This document shows positions 42,486 to 52,309 of a stretch of 64,000 nt of DNA, one piece after another. Positions within the stretch are counted from its first letter, which is position 1. Each line of letters begins with the position of its first letter. Under the pieces are notes generated by a model. That model was not told where the DNA came from and made no database searches. It was given only the letters and a program-made list of their open reading frames with translations. This DNA is from Sphingobium aromaticiconvertens (GTDB lineage: Bacteria; Pseudomonadota; Alphaproteobacteria; Sphingomonadales; Sphingomonadaceae). The stretch is from NCBI RefSeq assembly GCF_037154075.1, contig NZ_JBANRJ010000001.1:2475501-2539500 (forward strand), written 5' to 3'. The translations under genes were made by a program, and so were the position numbers.

Positions 42486-43856
42486 ATGACCGAGACGACG
42501 ACCGGAGTTCCCGATTATGACGACGCGGCCGTCGCGCGCATCCACGCATTCGTGGAGACGGTGACTGGCGGCAAGATCGTCCGTATCGAGCGGCAGGTAC
42601 GCTGGCGTCCGGCCTGGTTCGCGGATGTCGAGAAGGACGGCGAGATCATTGCGCTTCACCTGCGCGGCGATCGTGCGGGCGACGTTGCGATTTTCCCCGA
42701 CCTGAAGCGAGAATCCGATATCATCGAGGTGCTCACCGCCCACGGCGTGCCCGCACCCAAAATCTATGGCTATCTCGCCGATCCTCCGTGCATCGTAATG
42801 GAGTCGATCCCCGGCACGCGCGATCTTTCCGGGTTACCGCAGGAGGCGCTGGGATCGATCGGGCGCGACTATATGGCGGCGGTAGCGGCCATGCACGCGG
42901 TGCCGCTGGATGCGTTCGCTGCGATCGGGATACATGCCCCCGAGACGGCGGAGGACATCGCGCTGATCGGGCTCAACACCTATCTGCCGCAATATGCGCG
43001 CACCAAGCGCCGGCCTGAGCCGTTGCTGGAATTCGTGATCGGATGGCTGCGGCGCAACGTGCCCAAGCACCGGACCAAGGCAAGCTTCGTCCAGTTCGAT
43101 TCCGGTCAATTCCTGGTCAAGGACGGGAGATTGACCAAACTCTATGATTTTGAGTTCGGAATGATCGGCGATCCGTTCGTGGACATCGCGACGATGGGGA
43201 TGCGCAACAGCATCGAGCCATTGGGCGCGTCCCTAGCCGAACTCTGCCTCAATTATGAGGCATCGACCGGCGAACCTGTCGATCACGACGTTATCCTCTT
43301 TCACATCCTGCAATTCTCCACGCTCGGCACGATGCAGTTCACCGGCACTGTCGCCCAACCCGTGCCGGGCGATCCGCATTCGGTCTATATCGAGTGGGAT
43401 TTGTCGCTCAGGAAATCGATGCTGCTTGCGCTTTCGGCGCTGACCGGCGTCGCGTTGCCCGTGCTGGAGCCGCTTGCAGAGCGTACGGGCGACAATGTCG
43501 CGCTGATCGCCAAGCTTGCCGATACGGTCACGCGGATCGCGCCGGCCGCCGCGATCGACGAGGCGCAGAAGGAGCAGGCCGTGCAGTTGATCGAAGCGCT
43601 TGCCCGCGTCGATGTAATGGGCGGCGCGGCAGTCGCCCGCGATATCACCGACGTATCTGCCTATCTTGGGCGGGCGTTCGACGAGTGGCCCGCTGCGGCC
43701 GCAGCGCTCGAAAAGCATATCCAGACGGCTGGGCCAGCGGAGGATGTGGCGCTGATCACGCTGCTCGGCACGATTGAGGGCCGGCGCATGCAGGTCTATG
43801 AACCGACCGCGATCGCGGGTTCTGCCCGAGACGTCGTACTACCGCAGACGCGCTGA
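42486..43856 (+). CDS. APH-fold phosphotransferase, altered catalytic loop (kinase E)
   Basis: A 456-residue kinase-like protein with ERQVRWRPAWF (35-45), Arg instead of Lys in LHLRGD, catalytic loop SFVQFDSGQFLVKDG (Asp205) and metal segment LYDFE (221-223). The HGD of typical family members reads QFD here. Most like kinase A (both have Arg in the N-lobe and an IDFE/YDFE segment). Sits between NTF2 5 and a GST; all three are likely co-expressed. Confidence 0.86.
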   Translation: MTETTTGVPDYDDAAVARIHAFVETVTGGKIVRIERQVRWRPAWFADVEKDGEIIALHLRGDRAGDVAIFPDLKRESDIIEVLTAHGVPAPKIYGYLADPPCIVMESIPGTRDLSGLPQEALGSIGRDYMAAVAAMHAVPLDAFAAIGIHAPETAEDIALIGLNTYLPQYARTKRRPEPLLEFVIGWLRRNVPKHRTKASFVQFDSGQFLVKDGRLTKLYDFEFGMIGDPFVDIATMGMRNSIEPLGASLAELCLNYEASTGEPVDHDVILFHILQFSTLGTMQFTGTVAQPVPGDPHSVYIEWDLSLRKSMLLALSALTGVALPVLEPLAERTGDNVALIAKLADTVTRIAPAAAIDEAQKEQAVQLIEALARVDVMGGAAVARDITDVSAYLGRAFDEWPAAAAALEKHIQTAGPAEDVALITLLGTIEGRRMQVYEPTAIAGSARDVVLPQTR

Positions 43857-43858
43857 CC

Positions 43859-44473
43859 ATGATCACGATCTACCATCTCGAGCGTTCGCGATCGGACCGC
43901 GCGGTGTGGCTGATGGAGGAACTCGACGCCCCCTACCGGATCGAGCATTTCGCCCGCCTGCCGACCTGGGAAGCGGAACCGGCCTATAAGCTACTTCATC
44001 CGCTGGGCTCGTCGCCGGTGATCGACGACGACGGCAAGGTGATCGCCGAGAGCGGCGCGGTCATCGAATATCTCGCGACCACCCAGGGTGATGGCGCGCT
44101 CGTCGTCCGCCCAGGTTCGGCGGACTATGCGGATTATCTTTATTGGTTTCACTTTTCCGAAGCGACGCTCATGACCGAGTTGACGCGCGAGATCATGTCG
44201 GAGCGGGTCGGCGTAGCGTTCGACAACCCCGGACGGGTCTATTGCCGCAATCGCATCGCCCAGCTGATGGCGTTCATCGATGCGCGGTTGGGTGAGGTGC
44301 CTTTCTTCGCGGGCGTGCGTTTCACCGCCGCAGATATCATGATGACCTTTCCGTTCACGACCGCGCGCCAGTTCGTGCCGCTCGACGTCGATCCCTATCC
44401 CAATATCGCGCGCTATCTGGAAGCGATCGCGGCGCGGCCTGCCTATCAGCGGTGTCGCGCGATCGCCCCTTAA
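43859..44473 (+). CDS. Glutathione S-transferase family protein (GST 1)
   Basis: A 204-residue GST: thioredoxin-like N-terminal domain (ITIYHLERSRSDRAVWLMEEL, LGSSPVIDDDGKVIAESGAVIEYL) and an all-helical C-terminal domain (GVRFTAADIMMTFPF). SRSDR fills the active-site turn. Sphingomonad GSTs can cleave ethers, open rings or isomerise adducts; the exact reaction is unknown. It begins two nucleotides after kinase E. Similar in design to GST 2. Confidence 0.9.
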   Translation: MITIYHLERSRSDRAVWLMEELDAPYRIEHFARLPTWEAEPAYKLLHPLGSSPVIDDDGKVIAESGAVIEYLATTQGDGALVVRPGSADYADYLYWFHFSEATLMTELTREIMSERVGVAFDNPGRVYCRNRIAQLMAFIDARLGEVPFFAGVRFTAADIMMTFPFTTARQFVPLDVDPYPNIARYLEAIAARPAYQRCRAIAP

Positions 44474-44549
44474 ACGACCGGCGTCATGCATCTGGGCAGG
44501 ATGGTGCCGAGCAGGCGCGAAATCCGGGGCATCGAATTCGTCAGGATAC

Positions 44550-45608
44550 TCACCCCATGCGGAACGCGTCCGTCCCTGCGATTGGCGGTGCGTCTGTAAG
44601 CAGCATGATCCCCGGTTTGGCGGCGATCACATAGGGGACAGCGTGCACGGCGTGCATCGCCGTCGCCATGCACGCATCGTCGGTGGGCATGATGCTGTGC
44701 GAACCAATCTCGATCCGCGTGCTGATCGTGGGTTCGCCCTCCAGATCGATGATCCAGCCGTGACCCTGCGGCCATTCGGGCGCGAGATCGGGCGCCATGC
44801 GGGTAAAATGCTGGAGCCGGATGCGTTCGCGGCCTTCGGAGATGACACGCACGCCGAAATTCATCGCGCCGACCGTGCCCGCCTTGATCGTGCCGGCCGC
44901 GACATGCAAATCCTGATCCGTCACGACGACATGGCGGAAATTCTCGATCCGGTCGATCGGCAGCCCGAGGACTTCCGCCATCAGCATGCCCGAATGGCGC
45001 CACGTCTCGCCGACGAGTTCGACATTCGCGAAAGCCGGTGTGGGATCATCCGGGGCATAGCCGAAGCCCATCAGATCGAACATCTGGTAGGCGCTCGGAT
45101 ATTTATCATAGGCCAACGTTTCCGACGCGACCAGCCGATCGATCCGGCGCGAGAGGCGTGCAAGATAGAGCGGCACCGATTCCGCGAGGAAGCCGGGCAT
45201 GATGCCTAGCCCATGAAAGGTAGATCCGCCGGCCATGCACGCCTGCGCGATCGCGGTCTCGACATCCGCGCCAAGCGATTTGGGGTAGATGAAGTTCGCC
45301 GCGGTGGTGATCACGCTCTTGCCCGAGGCGAGCAGCGCGCAGATGTCCGCGATGCTGCCGGGCACGTCATTTTCGGCACCCGCCAGGAAAAGCACGCAAT
45401 CGGCAGCCTTATCGAGGATCGCCTGGCGATCGTTGGTCGCGGCGACGCCGATCGGTTCGATTCCCGCGATCTCACCGACATCGCACCCGGCTTTGTCGGG
45501 ATTGTAGGTGAAGGCGCCGACGATCTCGTAATCGGGCCGTTCGGCCGTAGCGCGAACGACCATCTTGCCCGTATGCCCGGTCGCCCAGTTAATCACCTTG
45601 TAGGTCAT
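44550..45608 (-). CDS. Dihydrodipicolinate-reductase-like NAD(P) protein
   Basis: A 352-residue protein with an N-terminal Rossmann domain (NWATGHTGKMVVR) of the DapB-like N-terminal family, also found in 2,4-diaminopentanoate dehydrogenase. HGLGIMPGFLAESVPL (about residues 142-157) is well conserved in that group. It may act on an amine or keto compound with NAD(P)H; it is not the lysine-biosynthesis enzyme (too long, wrong context). Last gene of the operon from 52895 to 44550, 51 nt after SDR 10. Confidence 0.82.
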   Translation of the reverse strand: MTYKVINWATGHTGKMVVRATAERPDYEIVGAFTYNPDKAGCDVGEIAGIEPIGVAATNDRQAILDKAADCVLFLAGAENDVPGSIADICALLASGKSVITTAANFIYPKSLGADVETAIAQACMAGGSTFHGLGIMPGFLAESVPLYLARLSRRIDRLVASETLAYDKYPSAYQMFDLMGFGYAPDDPTPAFANVELVGETWRHSGMLMAEVLGLPIDRIENFRHVVVTDQDLHVAAGTIKAGTVGAMNFGVRVISEGRERIRLQHFTRMAPDLAPEWPQGHGWIIDLEGEPTISTRIEIGSHSIMPTDDACMATAMHAVHAVPYVIAAKPGIMLLTDAPPIAGTDAFRMG

Positions 45609-45659
45609 GGCTCATCCTCTCCGGGGCCGCGTCTTTTTCGACGCCGACCATTATATCGT

Positions 45660-46433
45660 TCAACGCGCCGTCCAGCCGCCATCCACGGGCAGCACATGGC
45701 CGGTGACCATGCCGGCGTCGGCGCTACACAACCAGGCGATGGCATCGGCCTGTTCGCTGGTGGCGATGACGCGCTTGATCGGCTGGAAGGGCAGGAGGTG
45801 ATCGATCACCATCTGGCCCATTTCGGCGCCGGCCTTATTATAGGCTTCGGTCGGCGTGACGCCGGGTGCGATGCAGTTCACGCGGACGCCGCGATCGGCG
45901 TAGGAGACCGACGCGAACTTGGTGAGCCGCACCACGCCCGCCTTCGCCGCGGCATAAGCGGCGCCGGACGCGCCCACATAGAGCAAGGCCGCGAGTGAGG
46001 TGACGTTGCAGATCGCGCCACCGCCGTGATCGATCATGTAGGCGATCTCGTGCTTCATCGAGAGGAACACGCTGCGCAGGCTGACCGCCTGGGTGTGTTC
46101 CCAGGATTCCAGGCTCTGTTGGTGGAATTCCGGCCCGGACGCATCGCGGTGCGCGTCGCCCACGACATTGGCCGCGACATGCAGCGCGCCGAACGTTTCC
46201 ACCGTCTTACGGACCAGCGCCTCGACGTCCGCCTCTTCGGTCGCATCCGCGCGCAGGAAGCGCACGTCGAAGCCTTCCTCGCGCAGCCGCTCGGTGGTGG
46301 CTTCGCCGGCAGCGGCATTGATGTCGGACAGCATGACGCGCGCGCCTCGCCGTGCGAAGCCCTCGGCCGTGGCCGAGCCGATCCCTGCGCCGGCCGCCGT
46401 CACCAGCACGACCTTGCCTTGGTAATTGCTCAT
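45660..46433 (-). CDS. Short-chain dehydrogenase/reductase (SDR 10)
   Basis: A 257-residue SDR with TAAGAGIG, VTSLAALLYVG, the YAAAK active site and VDGGWTAR with no long tail. The usual NNAG is replaced by ANVVGD. It differs from the tailed SDRs of this window and probably has a separate origin. It begins 11 nt after the P450 2 stop. Confidence 0.9.
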   Translation of the reverse strand: MSNYQGKVVLVTAAGAGIGSATAEGFARRGARVMLSDINAAAGEATTERLREEGFDVRFLRADATEEADVEALVRKTVETFGALHVAANVVGDAHRDASGPEFHQQSLESWEHTQAVSLRSVFLSMKHEIAYMIDHGGGAICNVTSLAALLYVGASGAAYAAAKAGVVRLTKFASVSYADRGVRVNCIAPGVTPTEAYNKAGAEMGQMVIDHLLPFQPIKRVIATSEQADAIAWLCSADAGMVTGHVLPVDGGWTAR

Positions 46434-46444
46434 CGGATGTTCCT

Positions 46445-47722
46445 TTAACCCCAGACCACGTTCAGTACCCGTGGCCCGCGCAGCTGCGCGCCCACGATCT
46501 TCGGCGCAGGTGCATCAGGATCGAGCCGCAGATTTGGCAGATCGAGCAGCCCATGCAGCATCGCCTCCATCTCCGACTTGGCGATCTGCATGCCGAGGCA
46601 GAGATGCGCACCGCCGCCGAAGCCCAGATTGACCTTGGCCGGCCGGTCTATGTCGAATTCGTCGGCGTTTTCGAACACCTCCTCGTCGCGATTGGCGGAA
46701 CCGGAGGCGAGCGAGAGCGCGGCGCCCGCCGGAATCTTCACCCCCCGGATTTCGACATCGACGGCCGCCTGCCGCGCGAGGAACTGGGAGGCGGTCTCCC
46801 AGCGCATGCCCTCTGCCACGACCTTGGGCACGAGCGCACGGTCGGCGCGGACGCGTTCGAGCAGCGCCGGGCGTTGGAGCAGTGCCACCAGCATACTCCC
46901 GAACGAGCGCGTCGTGGTTTCGGCCGCAGCGGGCAGGAACTGACGGATGAGTTCAGTCACATTTGCATCGTCGAGCGTGCGGCCGTTGTCGTTGGCGCGT
47001 AGAAGATAACCGATCAGATCGTCGCCGACCGAGCCTTCGGCGCGACGCTGGCGGACGATTTCGAGCGTATCGTCATAGAGTTCCTGGGCCGCGCGGAACG
47101 CCGACTCCATGCTGATCCGCATCTTCTCCGGATCGCGCTGCGGACCGACCAGGATGCGCATCGCGCGCGCGGCGAACTCTTGGGTGCGCGCCTCGTCCCT
47201 GGGAAAGCCGATGATCTCGTAGATCATGCGGACGGGCAGCGGCAGCAGCAGATCGCCGATCAGATCGGCGCGACCGCGCGACGCGAGGGCCGTGATTGCA
47301 TCCTTTGCGACGGGCGCGAGCATCGTCTTCCATGCCGTGATTGCCTTGGGGGAGAAGGCGGGGGCGAGCAGGTTGCGGGTCAGCTTGTGCGTCACATCAT
47401 CCATGCCAGTCAGCAGGAAGCCTCCGAGAAACTGGCCGAGTCCTTCGTTGAGAAGTGTGCTCGTAAAGGTCTTGGAATCGCGCAGCACCGCCAGCACGTC
47501 CTGATATTTGAACAGGGTGAACACCTGCCGGCCGAGATTTGAATAATCCGCCTGCGAGGGCACGTTGAACCGGGCGAGGATATCGCCCTCCATCACCGGC
47601 TGGTTCTGGCGATATTCACGGTAGAGCGCGTGCGGATCCTCGATATCCGCGCCGAACATATCGCTGACCGCCGCGAAATCGTCGTGAATTGCGCCGGGGG
47701 ATAGAATCGTGTCTTCGGTCAT
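46445..47722 (-). CDS. Cytochrome P450 (P450 2)
   Basis: A 425-residue bacterial P450 with I-helix AAAETT (265-270; Glu-Thr pair, Ala in place of the usual Gly), K-helix EGMR (304-307) and heme loop FGGGAHLCLG with Cys375. The start ATG overlaps the stop of Mo enzyme 2 (ATGA, 47719-47722), so it is translated in step with it. It is not closely similar to P450 1. No redox partner gene is nearby. Confidence 0.95.
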   Translation of the reverse strand: MTEDTILSPGAIHDDFAAVSDMFGADIEDPHALYREYRQNQPVMEGDILARFNVPSQADYSNLGRQVFTLFKYQDVLAVLRDSKTFTSTLLNEGLGQFLGGFLLTGMDDVTHKLTRNLLAPAFSPKAITAWKTMLAPVAKDAITALASRGRADLIGDLLLPLPVRMIYEIIGFPRDEARTQEFAARAMRILVGPQRDPEKMRISMESAFRAAQELYDDTLEIVRQRRAEGSVGDDLIGYLLRANDNGRTLDDANVTELIRQFLPAAAETTTRSFGSMLVALLQRPALLERVRADRALVPKVVAEGMRWETASQFLARQAAVDVEIRGVKIPAGAALSLASGSANRDEEVFENADEFDIDRPAKVNLGFGGGAHLCLGMQIAKSEMEAMLHGLLDLPNLRLDPDAPAPKIVGAQLRGPRVLNVVWG

Positions 47723-49866
47723 GCGGTCCTTCTTTCTGGTTCGTGCGGCATTTCCGGCTGGACGCGACGAATGTTGACCGGGATCGCTGTCATGCGCGGC
47801 ATGGCGTTAATCGTCTGAAGCCCGGTATCGGTACTGATAAGGAGATTGGTCGAGGCGCCGTTACTCTCCGCCTCGCCGGGCAGACCGCCGAAGCCGTGCG
47901 ATACCGAGACGACGCCCCGCCGCAAGCTGTCATCTACTTCGACGGGAATTTGGATCGTGCCATGTTCGGAGATAATCTCGATCTGGTCGCCGGATACGAG
48001 CGCGAGGGCCGAAAGATCTGTCGGGTTCATATAAGCGAGATTGCGCGGCATCATGCGGATGAGATCGGGCAGCGTGCCGCCAATCGAGTTCATTCGATGG
48101 CGGGCGCGGCGGCTGGTGAGGCGGAAAGCGAAACGGTCATCCCGAGCGGCGCGGAGTTCGACCTCAAGGCCTGCAACCTCGTCAGCGACATCGGCCGGGA
48201 GCAACGTGAAGCGGCCGGCAGTAGCGGGATCGGCCGGGAGCGCGTGCTGCACCGCGTCGTGATAATAGCCCATCGGGTGGCGCTTAACCTCGTCGAGCGA
48301 AACCGGCGCAGCTGCCAGGGTCAGCGCGATCAGATCGTCTTCCTGCGGGGCGGTCGTCATGTCGAGCGGAGTGCCCATGAACGCCATCGACCGGCCTGCG
48401 CGACGAGCGACCTCCCAAAAGACGCGCCATTCGTCGATCAAGTCGGAACCGGCGGGCGTCGCCACAATTGCGGGGGTGTAACGCGTGAAGGGGCGCGGAA
48501 AGATCGCGGCCTCGAACAGATAGATTGGCAGGTCCGGCCGTTCGAACTGAAGCTTGGGTGGCAGGATATAGTGCGACAGGCGCGCGGTGGCTGACATCAC
48601 CGGCTCGATGCTGACGAGCAGATCGAGGGTGCGCAGCGCCGCCACCATCTTGCGCTGATCCGGCACGGCGAGCGCGGGGTTGCCGCCATGATTGAACAGC
48701 GCGCGGACCGCGCCCGGGCCGGGGGCGAGGATGTCCTCGGCGAGCTTTCCGGTGACCATCTCGCCGCCGATCAGACCGAAATCGCCGTTGCGATTGCGCG
48801 GGCCACCCTCCCAGGGGCGCGGCAGGTTGAACACTTGTGCCAGCTTGGGTCCGGGGTTCATCACTAAACCGCCATTCTCGATCCGCTCACCCACGCGGAC
48901 GAAGCGTCCGCACAGGATGTTGAGGCAATCGACGAGATGCTCGGCCAGGTTGGAATGCGGCCCCATGTCGACACCGGTGCCGGTGACCGCGACACCGCGC
49001 TTGCCCGGTCCGGCAAAGAGCCGCGCCGCCTCGGTCAATTGCGTAGCCGGGATATCGGCGCGCGCCGCGACCGCGTCCGGGGTGAAGCAGTCGACCGCGA
49101 CGCGCAGCGTGTCGATCCCGGCGACATGATTCCCGCAAAAGACTGCGTCGTGCAGGCCTTCGTCGAGGATGATGCGGATCATGGCTGCGGCGATTGCCGC
49201 GTCATGCCCCGGCAGTGGCTGGAGGAAGAGGTCGGCCAGACGCGCCGTTTCGGTCCGCCGCGGATCGATCACGATGAGCTTGAGTCCGCGCGCTTTGGCG
49301 GCCGCCATGCGTTTGACCGGGTTGCGCGTATCGAGCTGCGCCATCGAGACGAGCGGGTTGCCGCCGATCATCATCGCCACGTCCGCGGTGTGGAAGGCAT
49401 GCTTGCCCGCCGGCCAGATGCCGAGCCGATAGGCGGAGACGAGCTTGGCCGACTGATCGATCGTCAGGGTGGTGTAAAGCTTGTGCGAACCGAATGCGTC
49501 GAGAAATCCCGGTAGGATGCCGAGGCCTGCGGTCGTGAAGAAGCCGCCGGTGCCGCGATAGGCGGCGATCGCATCCGGTCCGTCGCGATCCACGATCTCC
49601 ACCAGTTTGGCGGCGATCTCGTCGAGCGCGTCATCAAGCGGGATTTCGCGGAAGCTGCCGTCGGTCTGGCGCTTGAGCGGATGGAGCAGGCGGCTGGCAT
49701 CGGTATGCGCCTGCATGCTGGTGTTTCCCTTGGAACAAATATAGCCGATGCTGTGTGGATCCTCACGATCGCCACGCGCCGAAATCGGCCGGCCCGCATC
49801 GTCGATCGAGAGGATTAGCCCGCAATGGCCGGTACAGATGCGGCAGAAGGTGCGGGCCTCTCGCAT
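47719..49866 (-). CDS. Molybdopterin-dependent oxidoreductase (Mo enzyme 2)
   Basis: A 715-residue relative of Mo enzyme 1: [4Fe-4S] motif C8-x2-C11-x3-C15-x28-C44 followed by SKG, bis-MGD segments (IGGNPLVSMAQ, LIVIDPRRTET, NHGGNPALAVPDQ) and the cap FRLTSRRARHRMNSIGG. The TTLTIDQSAK stretch matches TIDQ in Mo enzyme 1, with no clear Cys ligand. ATG 49866 has TAGGAC upstream; a longer frame to 50202 lies inside the FAD gene and is rejected. It follows the FAD gene by 8 nt, and overlaps P450 2 by ATGA. Confidence 0.92.
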   Translation of the reverse strand: MREARTFCRICTGHCGLILSIDDAGRPISARGDREDPHSIGYICSKGNTSMQAHTDASRLLHPLKRQTDGSFREIPLDDALDEIAAKLVEIVDRDGPDAIAAYRGTGGFFTTAGLGILPGFLDAFGSHKLYTTLTIDQSAKLVSAYRLGIWPAGKHAFHTADVAMMIGGNPLVSMAQLDTRNPVKRMAAAKARGLKLIVIDPRRTETARLADLFLQPLPGHDAAIAAAMIRIILDEGLHDAVFCGNHVAGIDTLRVAVDCFTPDAVAARADIPATQLTEAARLFAGPGKRGVAVTGTGVDMGPHSNLAEHLVDCLNILCGRFVRVGERIENGGLVMNPGPKLAQVFNLPRPWEGGPRNRNGDFGLIGGEMVTGKLAEDILAPGPGAVRALFNHGGNPALAVPDQRKMVAALRTLDLLVSIEPVMSATARLSHYILPPKLQFERPDLPIYLFEAAIFPRPFTRYTPAIVATPAGSDLIDEWRVFWEVARRAGRSMAFMGTPLDMTTAPQEDDLIALTLAAAPVSLDEVKRHPMGYYHDAVQHALPADPATAGRFTLLPADVADEVAGLEVELRAARDDRFAFRLTSRRARHRMNSIGGTLPDLIRMMPRNLAYMNPTDLSALALVSGDQIEIISEHGTIQIPVEVDDSLRRGVVSVSHGFGGLPGEAESNGASTNLLISTDTGLQTINAMPRMTAIPVNIRRVQPEMPHEPERRTA

Positions 49867-49874
49867 CTGCTGTC

Positions 49875-51040
49875 CTAGGCCGCGACCAGATCGGGCGCGG
49901 CGTGCTGGCCCATCATGTGGAGCACCGCCAGATGGCCGTAGAGCATGCCCCGTGTGTTCGCGATGCCGCTGTTGTAGCCGCCACCGATATCCAGCCAAGC
50001 AGCCGAATTGCCCGCCGCGTAGAGACCGGGAATGGCCTGTTCGCGCGCATCGAGGACGCGGCCGTCGGTATCGATCGGTAGCCCGGCGGTCGGCACGCCC
50101 ATCGTGACCCGCTCCAGCTTTACCGCGTGGAACGGCCCTTTCACGAGCGGCGCCATGTTGGGATTGGGCAGGCGCGGATCGCCCGTCATGATCCGCCCCC
50201 AAGGCACCGTGCCGCGCGCGAAATCGTGATCGACGCCGTCTTCGCAGAAGCCGTTGAAGCGCGCCACGGTGCGCATAAGCCCATCCGCTTCGATGCCCGT
50301 GAGCGCGGCCAGTTGCTCTAGGCTGTCGGCCGAAATCGCCATTCCCTCGGACAGCGGTTGGCCCGGCCAGCTGGGCTGGAACCCGTATTTATCGATCATA
50401 TTCTGGTCGAAGACGATCCAGGCCGGCCAGTTGGGCTGCCCCTGTTCCTGCCCGTCGAAACGGGCGACCTTGGTCGCGAGGTCTGGATAGAAGCTGTCAT
50501 TGCAGAAGCGATTGCCGCTTGCGTTCACGGTGATGCAATGGGGCACGCCCGGCAGCCACATGCGATGTGACGTCCGTCCGTAGATCGTCTCGGCCGGCAC
50601 CTTGTAGCCGATGAAGATCGGGGTTTGCGACGGTGCGCGCGCCGGGATCGCGATCGCGCCAGCCTTCGCCGCCATCACGATGTGATCGCCGGTGACGCTG
50701 GGCGGCGCCATGCTGCCAGCAACCGGCAGCGCATCGAAGGCGCGGACGAAATCGGGCTTCCAGTCGTAACCGCCGGTCGCCAGCACCACGCCCAGGCGCG
50801 CGCGGATGCGGCGGGTGCCCGACGCGCCGCGCGCGATGACGCCGATCACCTCGCCAGCGTCGATGACGAGTTCGATCACCTCGGTGGACGTGCGCATCTC
50901 GACCCCGCGTTCGCTGGCTGCGAGCACCTGTGCCGCAGCGAGGCCGGCGCCTGCGCAACGCTCGTCCGCGGCGAGGTGACGTTCGAGACAGGTGCCGACA
51001 TGATCGCCGCCCTTCTGCATCTGCACCCATTCATTGGACG
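49875..51040 (-). pseudogene. FAD oxidoreductase, 3' part, cut by IS110-family element
   Basis: C-terminal 388 residues of a fumarate-reductase/3-ketosteroid-dehydrogenase-like flavoprotein, from SNEWVQMQKGGDHVG through GVVLATGGYDW to the FAD-closing GGGYNSGIANTRGMLYG segment. It continues 52403-52895. Joining 52403 directly to 51040 gives 553 codons in frame (GYSYTT then SNEWVQ), a 552-residue protein of normal family size. The fragment alone lacks the ADP-binding turn and should be inactive. Confidence 0.88.
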
Positions 51041-51055
51041 TTCTCTAATCGCCAC

Positions 51056-51277
51056 TGTCAACAGCTGACCTCTTTGCGGTTCGTCACGCGCGCTGGGCTC
51101 CAGGGTTCTCTCCGCGGTCGTCGCGCTGGACGCCGCATGTTAGCGTTCAAAGTAGGGTGAATCTAAGTGGTGTGCGCGGTCCGTGCCGCACTCGCGGGAA
51201 CGATCTCACCCTCGCTAAGCGTCCCAGCGGGACGCGTTCTGTCGCGCTTGAGTTCAGCGTATTGCTTCGGATTTGGA
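51056..51277 (-). ncRNA. Candidate guide (seek/bridge) RNA region of the IS
   Basis: The non-coding stretch downstream of the transposase, inside the left repeat. IS1111-type elements are known to carry a guide RNA in this position that pairs with donor and target DNA. Location and size fit; I have not folded it or identified the pairing loops, so the call is positional. Confidence 0.35.
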
Positions 51278-52309
51278 TCAGGCCATGGCCGCCTCCCGGA
51301 AGGTCGTGTTGGTACGCCACATTGCGTGCAATGTTACCGCCAGCTTCCTGGCCAGGGCGACTTTCGCTTTGCGAGGCCCGGTTCGGCCTGCGATCGCCTG
51401 TGCCCACTCACGCAGGCGAGGGCCGCCAAGCTTTCGAGACAAGATCGCATTTGCTGCTTCGTACAGGCATTTTCGAGCGAACCTGTCACCGCTTTTCGAG
51501 ATGCGCCCGTTCCGGCTGATTTCGCCAGATTCGTAGCGCCTTGGCGTCAGACCGAGATAAGCGCCCGCGCTGGAAGATCGGTTGAAGCGTTCGGCGTCGT
51601 CGAATGCTGCAGTTACCGCCATCGCGGTGATCGGTCCGACTCCCGGCGCTGTCATCAAAAGACGTACCGTACCATGCTGTTTGGCTACCGCCCGGATTTT
51701 GCCATCGAGAGCGGCAATACGGGCTAGAATTTCACTCCGGGCGTGCATCAACGCTTCAAAGATAGGTATGAGCTCCGGTGCGACTGCCAGCTCGCCTGTG
51801 ATGATCTCCGTCGCACGGCGTTTGAAGCCCCCAACCCGTTTTCCGAACATCACGCCAAACGTTTTCAGCAACCCTCTGATCTCATTTTCAAGCTTCACAC
51901 GCATGCCAACCAGCGTATCGCGCGCTGTCAGCATCGCCCGGTTAACATAGGCCTCATGACTCTTTATCCGGGCAGCCTTGAACCAACCTGTGCGGACAAT
52001 CTGAGCCAAGCCGCGAGCATCATGTCTGTCGGTTTTATTTGGCATCATTTTGAGGACCGCATTAGCGTGACGCGCATCCAGGCAAATGATCGGGACACGC
52101 CGCTTCGTCAGCGCGTTCCAGAGCCAGACGGCAAGGGGACCTGTCTCCATTCCCACCCGTTCGACATCCGCGGCGCGCTTCGCTAGCCAGTCGGCTATCG
52201 CGTCAGGGCAGGTCGGCACCTTCGCCTCCGCGAGAATCTCACCTTCCGCCCCAACCAGGCAAATCGCCGTCTCCTCCTGTGACACATCCAGTGCTGCAAA
52301 AACTCCCAT
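51278..52309 (-). CDS. IS110-family DEDD transposase
   Basis: A 343-residue transposase with the RuvC-like DEDD residues D8 (ALDVSQEE), E55 (GMETGPLAVWL), D94 and D97 (NKTDRHDARGLA). The C-terminal Tnp domain reads TAPGVGPITAMAVTAAFDDAERFNRSSSAGAYLGLTPRR in pattern, including the conserved Ser region. ATG 52309 has TGGAGGACG upstream; an in-frame extension to 52426 crosses the element end and is rejected. All key residues are intact. Confidence 0.95.
   Translation of the reverse strand: MGVFAALDVSQEETAICLVGAEGEILAEAKVPTCPDAIADWLAKRAADVERVGMETGPLAVWLWNALTKRRVPIICLDARHANAVLKMMPNKTDRHDARGLAQIVRTGWFKAARIKSHEAYVNRAMLTARDTLVGMRVKLENEIRGLLKTFGVMFGKRVGGFKRRATEIITGELAVAPELIPIFEALMHARSEILARIAALDGKIRAVAKQHGTVRLLMTAPGVGPITAMAVTAAFDDAERFNRSSSAGAYLGLTPRRYESGEISRNGRISKSGDRFARKCLYEAANAILSRKLGGPRLREWAQAIAGRTGPRKAKVALARKLAVTLHAMWRTNTTFREAAMA

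Noticed and set aside
44550..45608. Lysine-biosynthesis dihydrodipicolinate reductase
   Set aside because: Only the N-terminal Rossmann domain matches. The protein is about 80 residues too long and lies in a P450/molybdenum operon.
50497..51030. Long minus-strand frames overlapping the FAD gene
   Set aside because: They are Arg/Ala-rich shadow frames typical of high-GC DNA with no family motif.
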